Assembly (NCBI GenBank): GCA_021200315.1 | Contig: JAJQGU010000019.1 | Coordinates: 1 to 51,017 of the forward strand | Reading direction: 5' to 3' | Origin: Akkermansiaceae bacterium | Lineage (GTDB): Bacteria; Verrucomicrobiota; Verrucomicrobiia; Verrucomicrobiales; Akkermansiaceae | Length of the DNA: 51,017 nucleotides | Part shown: positions 43,790 to 51,017 of the stretch, in pieces | How positions within the stretch are numbered: position 1 is the stretch's first letter | How the letters are laid out: each line of letters starts with the position of its first letter | Notes under the pieces: model-generated | Database searches by the model: none | Told to the model about the DNA's origin: nothing | Seen by the model: the letters and a program-made list of their open reading frames with translations, nothing else | Program-made: the position numbers and the translations under genes

Positions 43790-44386
43790 TCAAAGAACGC
43801 CTTTTGTCGATGGAAGCAGGGCGGCGGCCCGCATATCGATTTCCGCGGCTTGACGCAGCGCGCGTGCCAGACCTTTGAAGATTGCTTCGGCGATATGGTG
43901 CCCGTCGCGGCCGTAAAACACCTCGACATGCAACGTGCAGCGCAGGTTCGAGCTGAACGCTCGGCAGAATTCTTCGCAGAGGGAGAGCGGAAAATTCGGT
44001 GCGTCCGGCATGCCGGGCTGAATGCGGAATTCCAGAAAGGGACGGTTGCTCAGGTCGATGACCACGCGGACGAGCGTTTCATCCATGGGGATGCAGGAGT
44101 ACCCGTAGCGCACGATGCCCCGCTTTTCTCCCAGGGCGCGGCGCATGCATTCCCCCAGCGCGATGGCCGTGTCCTCCACGGTGTGATGAGCGTCTACATC
44201 GAGATCCCCCTCCGCTTGCAGAGTCATGTCGCAGAGCGAATGCCTGCACAGCAGGTGCAGCATGTGGTCGAAAAAGGCGTGCCCCGTGCCGATGGCGGCG
44301 CAGCCGGAGCCGTCAAGATTGATCTCCAGAGAGATGTTGGTCTCTTCCGTCTGCCTCTTGAGGGTGGATGTACGCATAAATATCAA
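43790..44386 (-). CDS. hisB: imidazoleglycerol-phosphate dehydratase
   Basis: 198 residues, monofunctional. INLDGSG-type start (LEINLDGSGCAAIGTG), FFDHMLHLLCRHS, DAHHTVEDTAIALG and the second metal motif GRDGHHIAEAIFK supply the manganese-binding histidines. It catalyses step six of histidine synthesis. ATG 44386 overlaps the upstream TGA (ATGA); ATG 44377 (MRTSTLKR) fits family N-termini equally well. Confidence 0.94.
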   Translation of the reverse strand: MIFMRTSTLKRQTEETNISLEINLDGSGCAAIGTGHAFFDHMLHLLCRHSLCDMTLQAEGDLDVDAHHTVEDTAIALGECMRRALGEKRGIVRYGYSCIPMDETLVRVVIDLSNRPFLEFRIQPGMPDAPNFPLSLCEEFCRAFSSNLRCTLHVEVFYGRDGHHIAEAIFKGLARALRQAAEIDMRAAALLPSTKGVL

Positions 44387-45831
44387 TGAGCCGATGTGAT
44401 GGCCCGTTCCCGATCCGCTTCGGAAAATCCGCTTTCGGCGGCCGTTGCCGGAGTGCTGGCGGGGGAGGCTGCTCCCGTCTGCTTGAGGGCGCGTGCGCGG
44501 ATCTTCTCGAGGCGTTCCTGCTTTTGTTGCTGGGCTTCGGCCGCTTCCTTCTCCCGTGAATCCCGGAAAGATTCGAGCCTTTTCTTTTGTTCTTCAAGAG
44601 CCCGTTTTCTGGATTCCTCGCTTGCTTTTTTGCGTGCCTCTGCTTTCTGCTCTTGAGCCTTTCTGGCGGAATCGGCCCGTTCGAGAGCCAGTCGTTGGGA
44701 ATTCTCGCGCTTGAGCAAGACCAGTTTTTCGCTCATCGGCGTGGTGTATTCAATGGGAACCACGCTGTTTCCCATGCTCTTCAGCGTGGTCAGCGCTTCT
44801 TGAGCCTCGCTGAGCTCCGCACCGTCGATGGCGTTCCAGAATTCATGAATCAGGGCGGAGGCTTTTCCTGCGTGGGAGGTCTTCTCCTTGGCTTGTTGAG
44901 CGAGCCGTTTGCGTTCCTGCTGGGCAAAGCTCCAGGCGTTTTCCAAGGCGACTAGGTTATTGTCGGGCGGGTTGAACCAGCGGTAACCGTTTTCGCGGGC
45001 GCTTTCGCGTCTCTTTTGATAGTCGGCCCGTTCGCGTCCGCGTTGTTCTCTGATGAACTGCAGTGCTTTGGTCTTTTTTGCACCGGAGAGCCTGTCGGCC
45101 TTGCGTTCCATGCCTTCCCTGCTTGCGGTGAGAGCCGATGTTTGATCCTGCCAACGGGTTTCTAGAATGCCGATGAGTTTGATGGCGGTCACCCGGGCCT
45201 TGGGGAAACAGGAGGCCCCCTGCATTTTCTCAAGCAGGCTGAACATCTGCAATGCCTTGACTTCTTTCTTCTGCTTGACGAATTCCATCATGGACTTGTA
45301 GATCTTCTGTGCGTCCATGTCAAAGCGGTAACGATCCTGATCTTCCGGAGTGACGACAGGAGCCGAAGTCTGGCCGTTCCGCTCCTTTTCCACCCCCTCT
45401 TTTTGTGATTCCTGAGCCTGCTCCTTGATTTCGATCTCCTTGAGCGCGGCCTGAGCCGAAGGGAGAAGGTTGCGCAGCTTCCGCCCATGGATGCTTTCCG
45501 GATAGCGTTTCAAAAAGTCTTCCGTCATCCCGATGGTTTTGACGACGGCTTCTTTCTCTGCTGTGGGCGCGCGTCTCAAAAGTTTTTCCAGTTTCTCCGC
45601 CTCGATTTCTTCCTCTGTGCTCTGTTGAATTTTGTAGATGTCCGTTGTTTTCAGGGAAAGCTCCCTGCGTATGGAAGGCGACGCCGGATCCGAATATTCG
45701 ATGACGGTTTCCGATTCAGTGGTATAGATGATTCTGCAATTTTTGTAGACAGTCCCGTCAAGGAGGTGGACGGAATCTGCCGGACAGAAGAAGGAGGCCG
45801 ATAGAAGAACTGACGCCAACAGAAAACGCAT
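44383..45831 (-). CDS. exported coiled-coil protein of unknown function
   Basis: 482 residues. It starts with a signal peptide (RFLLASVLLSASFFCPADS). An N-terminal beta-rich part follows (VHLLDGTVYKNCRIIYTT), resembling small 'deposit' domains seen in Verrucomicrobiota exported proteins. The rest is long, charged and helical. Residues ~385-450 are very rich in Lys/Glu/Arg/Gln (KKASEESRKRALEEQKKRL), a predicted coiled coil. It is the first gene of the hisB-hisH-lptF operon, overlapping hisB by 4 nt. Function unknown; a periplasmic structural role is possible. Confidence 0.8.
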   Translation of the reverse strand: MRFLLASVLLSASFFCPADSVHLLDGTVYKNCRIIYTTESETVIEYSDPASPSIRRELSLKTTDIYKIQQSTEEEIEAEKLEKLLRRAPTAEKEAVVKTIGMTEDFLKRYPESIHGRKLRNLLPSAQAALKEIEIKEQAQESQKEGVEKERNGQTSAPVVTPEDQDRYRFDMDAQKIYKSMMEFVKQKKEVKALQMFSLLEKMQGASCFPKARVTAIKLIGILETRWQDQTSALTASREGMERKADRLSGAKKTKALQFIREQRGRERADYQKRRESARENGYRWFNPPDNNLVALENAWSFAQQERKRLAQQAKEKTSHAGKASALIHEFWNAIDGAELSEAQEALTTLKSMGNSVVPIEYTTPMSEKLVLLKRENSQRLALERADSARKAQEQKAEARKKASEESRKRALEEQKKRLESFRDSREKEAAEAQQQKQERLEKIRARALKQTGAASPASTPATAAESGFSEADRERAITSAH

Positions 45832-45991
45832 GGAAAAAGCAAGTGAACCGCGCTCATATTACCATGTTTGCCATGGAATGGAACTTAAAAATTCAGTTCG
45901 CAGGCTTTTTTTACATGGGGAAGGAGTGGTTCTTTTTCAATGAGAAGGCCGCGAGCTCTGCTCTGCGGCCGCAGGATCCGAGGGGCTTCTC

Positions 45992-46606
45992 CTACTTTTC
46001 CGGAGCGGGAGCCGCCGCGTCTTCGGCGGCGGCCTCTTCAGTCTCTTCTTCCTCCTTTGGAGAGACGAGCGTTACGATGTTGTCGTCTGGATGGAGCGTG
46101 GTGGTCACTCCTGCCGGCAGCTTGAGATCCCCTGCGCGAAGAGTATCGCCCAGCTGAAGGGATGAGATGTCCACCGTGATTTCTTCAGGAAGATCTTTCA
46201 CCTGACATTTGATGTGCAGCTCATACACGTTCTGATCGACAATGCCTCCCTGAGCCGAGCCCGCCGCCTCGCCGGTGAGCGCGAGCGGCACGAGAGATGT
46301 GATTTCGGTGTTGTCGTTCACGGCGAGGAAGTCGACATGCATGACCGTGTCGTTCAGGAAGTTGTGCTGAATATCCTGAAGCAGGGCGAGCCTGCTTTCG
46401 TTGCCGAACTGGAGATCAACGAGAATGTGTTCGGAAGCGGATTCGGAGAGCAGGACGCGCAGGGCGGGAGCCGCAATCTGGATGTTGACGTTCTCTATTC
46501 CGGAGCCGTAGATGACCCCCGGGACAATTTTTTGTGCGCGGAGAGCGTTGAGCTTTCCTGTTCCTGTGATCGTGCGTCTTTCCACGCTGAGCTTGTGCCT
46601 GGCCAT
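45992..46606 (-). CDS. rplY: 50S ribosomal protein L25, long (CTC) form
   Basis: 204 residues. The N-terminal 5S-rRNA-binding domain (GKLNALRAQKIVPGVIYG) and the C-terminal TL5/CTC domain (GGIVDQNVYELHIKC) are followed by an acidic/Ala-rich tail (EEEETEEAAAEDAAAPAPEK). This is the two-domain form common outside the enterics. A TTGACA promoter lies ~110 nt upstream, so this gene, unlike its neighbours, has a long leader. Confidence 0.95.
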   Translation of the reverse strand: MARHKLSVERRTITGTGKLNALRAQKIVPGVIYGSGIENVNIQIAAPALRVLLSESASEHILVDLQFGNESRLALLQDIQHNFLNDTVMHVDFLAVNDNTEITSLVPLALTGEAAGSAQGGIVDQNVYELHIKCQVKDLPEEITVDISSLQLGDTLRAGDLKLPAGVTTTLHPDDNIVTLVSPKEEEETEEAAAEDAAAPAPEK

Positions 46607-46715
46607 TTCTTTTGTGATTGAAAATGAGTTTGGATGGAATGTCTCCGACGTCGGCGCGCAAGTGATGTCGCCCGCCGGGTGTGTCCGCTCGCGCCGTTGA
46701 GGCGGAGCGGAGGGG

Positions 46716-46744
46716 CACTATGCCATCGAAGCTTTTTTTTGTCA
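46716..46744 (-). promoter_or_regulatory. promoter of rplY
   Basis: On the minus strand: TTGACA (46744-46739), 17-bp spacer, CATAGT (46721-46716). The predicted leader to ATG 46606 is ~100 nt and GC-rich with local self-complementarity (CCGCTCCGCC, GCGAGCGG). It could hold a regulatory structure. Confidence 0.6.
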
Positions 46745-46835
46745 ATACAAATCTCGCGGATTTCCCGAAAGTGTGTTTTCTTCCGTGTGCGCGCCGTCTC
46801 GGAGAGGCGGCTTTATCCTTGAGGCATGCCTCGTT

Positions 46836-47606
46836 TCACTGCTGCTTGTGCCTTTTGATGAACTCGTGGGCAAAGCGCATGTAGGCTTGAGCCGCCGCGC
46901 CGGAGGGATCGTATTCAAAAATGGTTTTGCCGAAACTGGGTGCTTCGCCGAGGCGCACGGAGCGGGGTATTTGCGTGCCGTACAGTTGTTCGGGAAGGTG
47001 TTCCCGAACCTGCTCCAGCACTTGCCGCGCCAAATTGTTGCGGGCGGTCATGGTCATGAGCACGCCCTCGTGTTTCAGATCGGGATTGGCGCCTGTCCCG
47101 CGGAGCTGTTCGATGATGAATATGATCTTGGAGAGCCCCTCCAGTCCATACCATTCACACTGCAGCGGGGTGATTACTTCGTCGCAGCCTGCCAGGGCGG
47201 AGGTCATCAGTACGCCGAGCGACGGAGGTGTGTCGATGATGGCATAGTCATATGCCTTGGCCTTGCGAAGCGGAGCCAGACATTCCCGAAGGCGGGTGAG
47301 ATGGCTGCCGGCTCGTGCCAGTTCTATCTCCACCCCCGAGAGATCCATGTGCGAGGGCAGGATGTCGAACCGTTTGCGCCCGGTGGGGGTGATGACTTCT
47401 TCTGCGGTTTTCCACCCGAGAAGCACCGGATAGATGCTGTGGCCGCCGTCCGCCGCAATGCCGAGGCCGCTTGTGGCGTTGGCCTGCGGGTCGAGATCGA
47501 TCAGAAGAGTCTTTTTCTTGCGGAGCGCCAGAGCGGCCGCCAGATGAATGGCGGTGGTGGTCTTGCCCACCCCGCCTTTCTGGTTGGCAATCGCGATGAA
47601 TTTCAT
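46836..47606 (-). CDS. parA: ParA/Soj-family chromosome partitioning ATPase
   Basis: 256 residues. The deviant Walker A is NQKGGVGKTTTAIHL; DLDPQANATSGLG and YAIIDTPPSLGVLM follow. These are the standard motifs of chromosomal ParA/Soj. It binds DNA non-specifically as an ATP dimer and is released by ParB. No parB lies in the window; the next gene downstream is rplY. It starts 11 nt after pfkA and is probably co-transcribed with it. Confidence 0.93.
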   Translation of the reverse strand: MKFIAIANQKGGVGKTTTAIHLAAALALRKKKTLLIDLDPQANATSGLGIAADGGHSIYPVLLGWKTAEEVITPTGRKRFDILPSHMDLSGVEIELARAGSHLTRLRECLAPLRKAKAYDYAIIDTPPSLGVLMTSALAGCDEVITPLQCEWYGLEGLSKIIFIIEQLRGTGANPDLKHEGVLMTMTARNNLARQVLEQVREHLPEQLYGTQIPRSVRLGEAPSFGKTIFEYDPSGAAAQAYMRFAHEFIKRHKQQ

Positions 47607-47617
47607 GCGGGGCGGCC

Positions 47618-48580
47618 TTAGTGGGTGAGGGCCAGCGCCAGATTGAAGATGTGCTGGTTGACTTGATATTTTTTGCCGGCCACGTTCTCGAGCCCGCAGC
47701 CGCCGTATTCGCCGTCGCGATAGTACATAATGCGGTTGATGTCGCCTCGGTGCAGACATTCCACGGCGTTGGTGCCGAAGCGTATGCCCATCAGGCGATC
47801 CCGCATGGTTGGCTGTCCGCCGCGCTGGATGTGCCCGAGCACGGTGAGGCGGGTGTCCATGCCGCTGTTTTCCTTGAGCCACTGGGTGAGCTCTCCTGCT
47901 TTCTTGGTGCCTTCGGCCGCAATAGCGATGATGTAGCCGATGCCGTCCCGGATGCGCCTGTGCAGCCGATTGCCGATGTCCTCCAGATTGTAGGGCAGCT
48001 CGGGTGCGATGCAGATTTCCGCTCCGCTGCAAATAGCTGTGGTCATGGCCAGGTAGCCGCAGTCCCGCCCCATGGTCTCGATCACAAAGGCTCGCCGGTG
48101 CGACATGGCCGTGTCGCGGATGGCGTCGATGCAGCTGAGAATGACATTCTGGGCGGAATCGACGCCCAGGCAGTAGTCCGTTCCGGCGATGTCATTGTCA
48201 ATTGTGGCGGGAATGCCTGCGAAAGGGACTTCAAAGTCGTGGAAAAAATCGTTGAGGGCGCGGAAGGAGCCGTCGCCGCCAGCGATGATGAGCTGTTCGA
48301 TGCCGAGCTTGCGGAGGCGGTTGTAGGCTTCTTCGCGATATTTTTTCTCATAGAAGCGTTTTGAACGCGAGGTGCGCAGCAGTGTTCCTCCCCGGAAGGC
48401 CATCTCGGCCGTCAGCTCATGCGTCGCTTTTTTGATTTTACCATCGATGAATCCCTCGAGCCCGTCGTAGATCACGTAAGGATTCATCCCTAGTTGATAG
48501 GCGCGGTTGACGGCTGCCATGACGGCGGGATTCATACCTGCGGCGTCGCCGCCAGAAGTCATAATGGCAATTCCACTCAT
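47618..48580 (-). CDS. pfkA: ATP-dependent 6-phosphofructokinase
   Basis: 320 residues, the typical PfkA length. MTSGGDAAGMNPAV binds ATP, and IIAGGDGSFRALN has the GGDGS motif of ATP- rather than pyrophosphate-dependent enzymes. PATIDNDIAGTDYCLG holds the catalytic Asp, and METMGRDCGYLA-type (IETMGRDCGYLA) and HIQRGGQPTMRDR complete the fold. It catalyses the committed step of glycolysis. It is the first gene of an apparent pfkA-parA operon. Confidence 0.96.
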   Translation of the reverse strand: MSGIAIMTSGGDAAGMNPAVMAAVNRAYQLGMNPYVIYDGLEGFIDGKIKKATHELTAEMAFRGGTLLRTSRSKRFYEKKYREEAYNRLRKLGIEQLIIAGGDGSFRALNDFFHDFEVPFAGIPATIDNDIAGTDYCLGVDSAQNVILSCIDAIRDTAMSHRRAFVIETMGRDCGYLAMTTAICSGAEICIAPELPYNLEDIGNRLHRRIRDGIGYIIAIAAEGTKKAGELTQWLKENSGMDTRLTVLGHIQRGGQPTMRDRLMGIRFGTNAVECLHRGDINRIMYYRDGEYGGCGLENVAGKKYQVNQHIFNLALALTH

Positions 48581-48606
48581 AAAATATGAAATAACTGAAC
48601 GCGCCG

Positions 48607-48635
48607 ATTATATAGAAAAACGCACGGCTCCGCAA
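48607..48635 (-). promoter_or_regulatory. promoter of pfkA-parA
   Basis: On the minus strand: TTGCGG (48635-48630), 17-bp spacer, TATAAT (48612-48607). ATG 48580 is 26 nt away, a leader of ~19 nt. Confidence 0.75.
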
Positions 48636-48689
48636 GCCCGGAATTGAATTGTCTCGCCATCTCTCCTGTTTTCTGCTAGAGATGCCGCC

Positions 48690-49451
48690 ATGCGGAATCA
48701 CGTCGAGGAAGTTTTGGGCGCCGCCCGCGAATTGTCCGAAGCCATGGGCGGTTTGCGGTTCGGGCATCCGGTGGCTTTCACCTACAATCCTCTCGATTAT
48801 GCCTGGCCCGGGCATGAAGCCTATGTGCGTCGCTTTGCCTCCGGTGAGAAATCGGTTCTCTATCTGGGCATGAATCCCGGCCCGTTCGGGATGGCTCAGA
48901 CGGGCGTTCCCTTCGGGGAAGTGGACGCCGTCACCCGTTGGATGGGTATCCGCGCCGAGGTGGGCAGACCCGGAGTCTGCCATCCGAAACGGCCCGTGCA
49001 AGGGTTTGAATGCCCTCGTTCCGAAGTGAGCGGACGCCGCCTCTGGGGGCTTTTTGAAAGTCTTTATGGCACGGCGGAGAGCTTTTTCGCCGCTTCCTAC
49101 GTGGCCAATTATTGTCCGTTGATTTGGATGAACGAGCGCGGCGCCAACATTACTCCGGCTCAGCTTCCCGCTGATCAGGCCGGGCTGGTGGACGAGGCGT
49201 GCCAGGCGCATTTGCGGAGGCTGATCGAAATTCTTCGCCCGAAGATTCTGGTGGGCATCGGAGCCTATGCCGCCCGGAAGCTTGAATCGGCCGCCGCCGC
49301 GTTTCCGGGGCTCGAAATGAAAAGGGGCGTTCTGCTCCATCCCAGCCCAGCCAGTCCCGCGGCCAACAAATATTGGCCTGAGCGGCCGATGGAGCAGCTT
49401 CGGGAGCTGGGCATCATTCCGGCGGGAGCCCCTTCCCGGCGCCCGGGGTGA
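48690..49451 (+). CDS. SMUG1-type single-strand-selective uracil-DNA glycosylase
   Basis: 253 residues. LYLGMNPGPFGMAQTGVPFG is the catalytic and uracil-pocket motif of the SMUG1 family; NYCPLIWMNERGAN and LLHPSPASPAANK correspond to the DNA-intercalating HPSPRNP-type loop. SMUG1 enzymes are widespread in animals but scattered in bacteria. It removes uracil and oxidised pyrimidines from DNA. It is divergent from pfkA and convergent with hrpB. Confidence 0.92.
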   Translation: MRNHVEEVLGAARELSEAMGGLRFGHPVAFTYNPLDYAWPGHEAYVRRFASGEKSVLYLGMNPGPFGMAQTGVPFGEVDAVTRWMGIRAEVGRPGVCHPKRPVQGFECPRSEVSGRRLWGLFESLYGTAESFFAASYVANYCPLIWMNERGANITPAQLPADQAGLVDEACQAHLRRLIEILRPKILVGIGAYAARKLESAAAAFPGLEMKRGVLLHPSPASPAANKYWPERPMEQLRELGIIPAGAPSRRPG

Positions 49452-49462
49452 AGAGTTCCGTC

Positions 49463-51017
49463 TCAGCCGGCGGATGGAGAGAAATCGGGGCTGTCCGGCC
49501 AAGCGTGTTTGGGGTAGCGGGCCGCGAGGTCTTTTTTCATCTGGGGATACCCGTTTTCCCAAAATGAGGCGAGATCGCCGGTGATCTGCCAGGGCCGCTG
49601 GTTGGGCGCCAGAATTTCGATCTGTACGGGGATGGAACCGCCGGCGATGCGGGGCGTGCGGCGGACGCCGAAGAGCTGCTGCACTTTGATGCCGAAGAAA
49701 GGCGTGGAATCCTCGCGGTAGCGGAGTTTGACCGGGCGGCCGTTCTCGAGGACGAGAGCGGCGGGGGCGTATTGGTCGAGAGCCTGCCGCTGTCGGGAGG
49801 AAAGCCATTCCTGCAGAGTGGGCAGAACCGGTCGTTTCTTGATGTCCCGGTAACCGACGGCGCCTTCGCAGATCATGGAGATGGCCACGAGCTTGTCCTC
49901 TTCGTCGAAGGAAGGAAGCCCGAGTTCGGGCATCCAGAGGCGCAGGCCGTTGAGCCGGCGAATCCATTGCTCTGCATGGCTGTCCCATTGGTCGAGGGCG
50001 AGTTCTCCTCGAACTACCTGCTCGGCCAGCAGGGGCGCGGCCTGCGCCGGGGCGGCGTCGCCGCCTTCGCGGTCTTCGATCACGAGATCGCGGTAGAGCG
50101 TGCGGCGGCGGACAAGTACGCGCCGTTTGCGGCGGTCGTATGCGGGCGATTCCTCGGTGCGGAGTTCCCCCGCGGTTTCGAGTTCGCCGCGGGAGATCAG
50201 GGTGCAGCGTTCAAAGCGGGTTTCTACTTCCCTTCCTCCGATTTCGACCATTTCGGCGGCGAGAAAGAGCATTCCGCTCATGGCGACGCTTTCGCCGGAG
50301 ATCACGCCGCCGCGTCCGCCCGTAGCGCGAGCCGTGCGCCCGCCGGGGTTGTTGCGGATGCCGACGTGGTCGGGAAAGCACTGAAGCAGTGCGTGTACGA
50401 GGCGCGAACGCACGCCGTCGAAATCCGGCGAGGGCAGGGCGGAGAAGGAGCGGACGCCCAGCAATAATGCGCAGGAACGAGCCGTTTCGCGCGCCGCACG
50501 GCCGAGAATGCCCCATTTCGTGCAGGCGGAGGATTCGTAGTGCATTTCGTGCGCCTTTTCCACGGCGCGCCACTCCGACTGAAAATCGGTAAAGTCGTCA
50601 TCTCGGCGCAAAGCCGGGTTGAGGCCGTTTTTCAGCGCCGGCGGTTCCCCCTGCAGGAGTGCGGCGATGGCGGCGGCCTCGAGCAGACAGGAGTTGTCTT
50701 CTCCCGCAATGAGCAGTCGGGAGAGTACGGGCGGCAGCGGGTATTGCAGCATGCGGCGGCCCGTGGCCGAGAGCCCCCCCTCGGGAGAAAGTGCGCCGAG
50801 ATCCCGCAGCAGATTCCAAGCGCGTGCGGCCTCTTCGGGAGAAGGAGCTTCAATCCAGCGGAAGGCGAGGATGTCTTCCAATCCCCGGCATCCCCAGGCA
50901 AGAAGATGGAGAAAGGCGGCCGAAAGATCGGCGCGCCTGATTTCCGGCTGGGGGAAGGCGTCGCGGCGCGCATGTTCGGCTTCGCTCCACAGGCGGATGC
51001 AGCGTCCGGGCCCCAGA
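49463..51017 (-). CDS. hrpB: ATP-dependent helicase HrpB, C-terminal part
   Basis: At least 517 residues of the C-terminal part; the gene continues beyond the window edge. The frame is open up to base 51017. It covers the helicase-associated HA2 region (SPEGGLSATGRRMLQYPLPP) and the HrpB-specific C-terminal domain (RQALDQYAPAALVLENGR, PVQIEILAPNQRPWQITGD, FWENGYPQMKKDLAARYPKH). The DEAH motor domains lie outside. HrpB is a DExH helicase of uncertain cellular role. Confidence 0.93.
   Translation of the reverse strand, partial: LGPGRCIRLWSEAEHARRDAFPQPEIRRADLSAAFLHLLAWGCRGLEDILAFRWIEAPSPEEAARAWNLLRDLGALSPEGGLSATGRRMLQYPLPPVLSRLLIAGEDNSCLLEAAAIAALLQGEPPALKNGLNPALRRDDDFTDFQSEWRAVEKAHEMHYESSACTKWGILGRAARETARSCALLLGVRSFSALPSPDFDGVRSRLVHALLQCFPDHVGIRNNPGGRTARATGGRGGVISGESVAMSGMLFLAAEMVEIGGREVETRFERCTLISRGELETAGELRTEESPAYDRRKRRVLVRRRTLYRDLVIEDREGGDAAPAQAAPLLAEQVVRGELALDQWDSHAEQWIRRLNGLRLWMPELGLPSFDEEDKLVAISMICEGAVGYRDIKKRPVLPTLQEWLSSRQRQALDQYAPAALVLENGRPVKLRYREDSTPFFGIKVQQLFGVRRTPRIAGGSIPVQIEILAPNQRPWQITGDLASFWENGYPQMKKDLAARYPKHAWPDSPDFSPSAG

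Noticed and set aside
46836..48032. 398-aa ParA with a 142-residue extension
   Set aside because: The extension is out-of-frame pfkA sequence rich in Arg/His; the family start is at 47606.
48438..49988. 516-codon minus-strand frame spanning pfkA 5' end, SMUG1 and hrpB
   Set aside because: It crosses three real genes in other frames and two intergenic regions; no domain is visible.

Overview
The window looks like a chromosomal segment of a gut-type Verrucomicrobiota, most likely Akkermansia or a close relative (inference). Support comes from a PEP-CTERM protein with the compact VPEPAT / hydrophobic helix / RRRR tail, mucin-type glycosidases (a GH84 hexosaminidase and two GH33 sialidases), a GH13_8-type branching enzyme, a class II (cobalamin) ribonucleotide reductase, QueG, and GC-rich codon use. 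No rRNA, tRNA, CRISPR array or phage module was seen.

Layout. 1-1504: repeat-rich and locally AT-rich. Two copies of a ~199-bp repeat with palindromic ends face each other around two small membrane-protein genes; a third copy lies at 25185-25383. 1725-6595: a YlbF-family protein with a Cys/His tail, a phosphoethanolamine-transferase-like membrane enzyme, a secreted polysaccharide deacetylase and a gamma-carbonic-anhydrase-like protein. 6686-13636: glycogen branching enzyme, queG, a fragment resembling the N-terminus of RNase R, a GH84 enzyme and ruvB. 13709-16924: three overlapping genes for ActC-, ActE- and ActF-like subunits of alternative complex III without actA, actB or actD. 17172-19369: tandem family-3 acyltransferase genes, one intact, one frameshifted, one reduced to a tail. 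19387-23118: FHA protein, a headless GT4 glycosyltransferase, flotillin floA and a membrane partner. 23371-30784: rnc, the PEP-CTERM protein, repeat copy 3, miaB and nrdJ. 31021-35135: folP, divergent from an operon of two small proteins, mazG and a thioredoxin-fold lipoprotein, then a DoxX protein.

35224-41427 is a compact sialic-acid operon: a cytoplasmic Kelch mutarotase, a Kelch mutarotase fused to an MFS transporter, and two secreted sialidases. Together they would release sialic acid outside, equilibrate its anomers and import it. 41434-45831 holds a thioredoxin-like protein and an operon of a coiled-coil secreted protein, hisB, hisH and lptF. 45992-51017 holds rplY, parA, pfkA, a SMUG1-type uracil-DNA glycosylase and the 3' part of hrpB.

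A recurring regulatory pattern is visible by eye: many genes have a -35 box of the type TTGC(A/G)N, a 17-bp spacer and a TAnnnT -10 box only 6-14 nt before the start codon. This predicts leaderless or nearly leaderless mRNAs. Shine-Dalgarno sequences are rare; the PEP-CTERM gene is an exception. Strongest candidates for something undescribed: the reduced complex III operon, the mutarotase-MFS fusion operon, and the repeat family whose core appears flipped relative to its flank.
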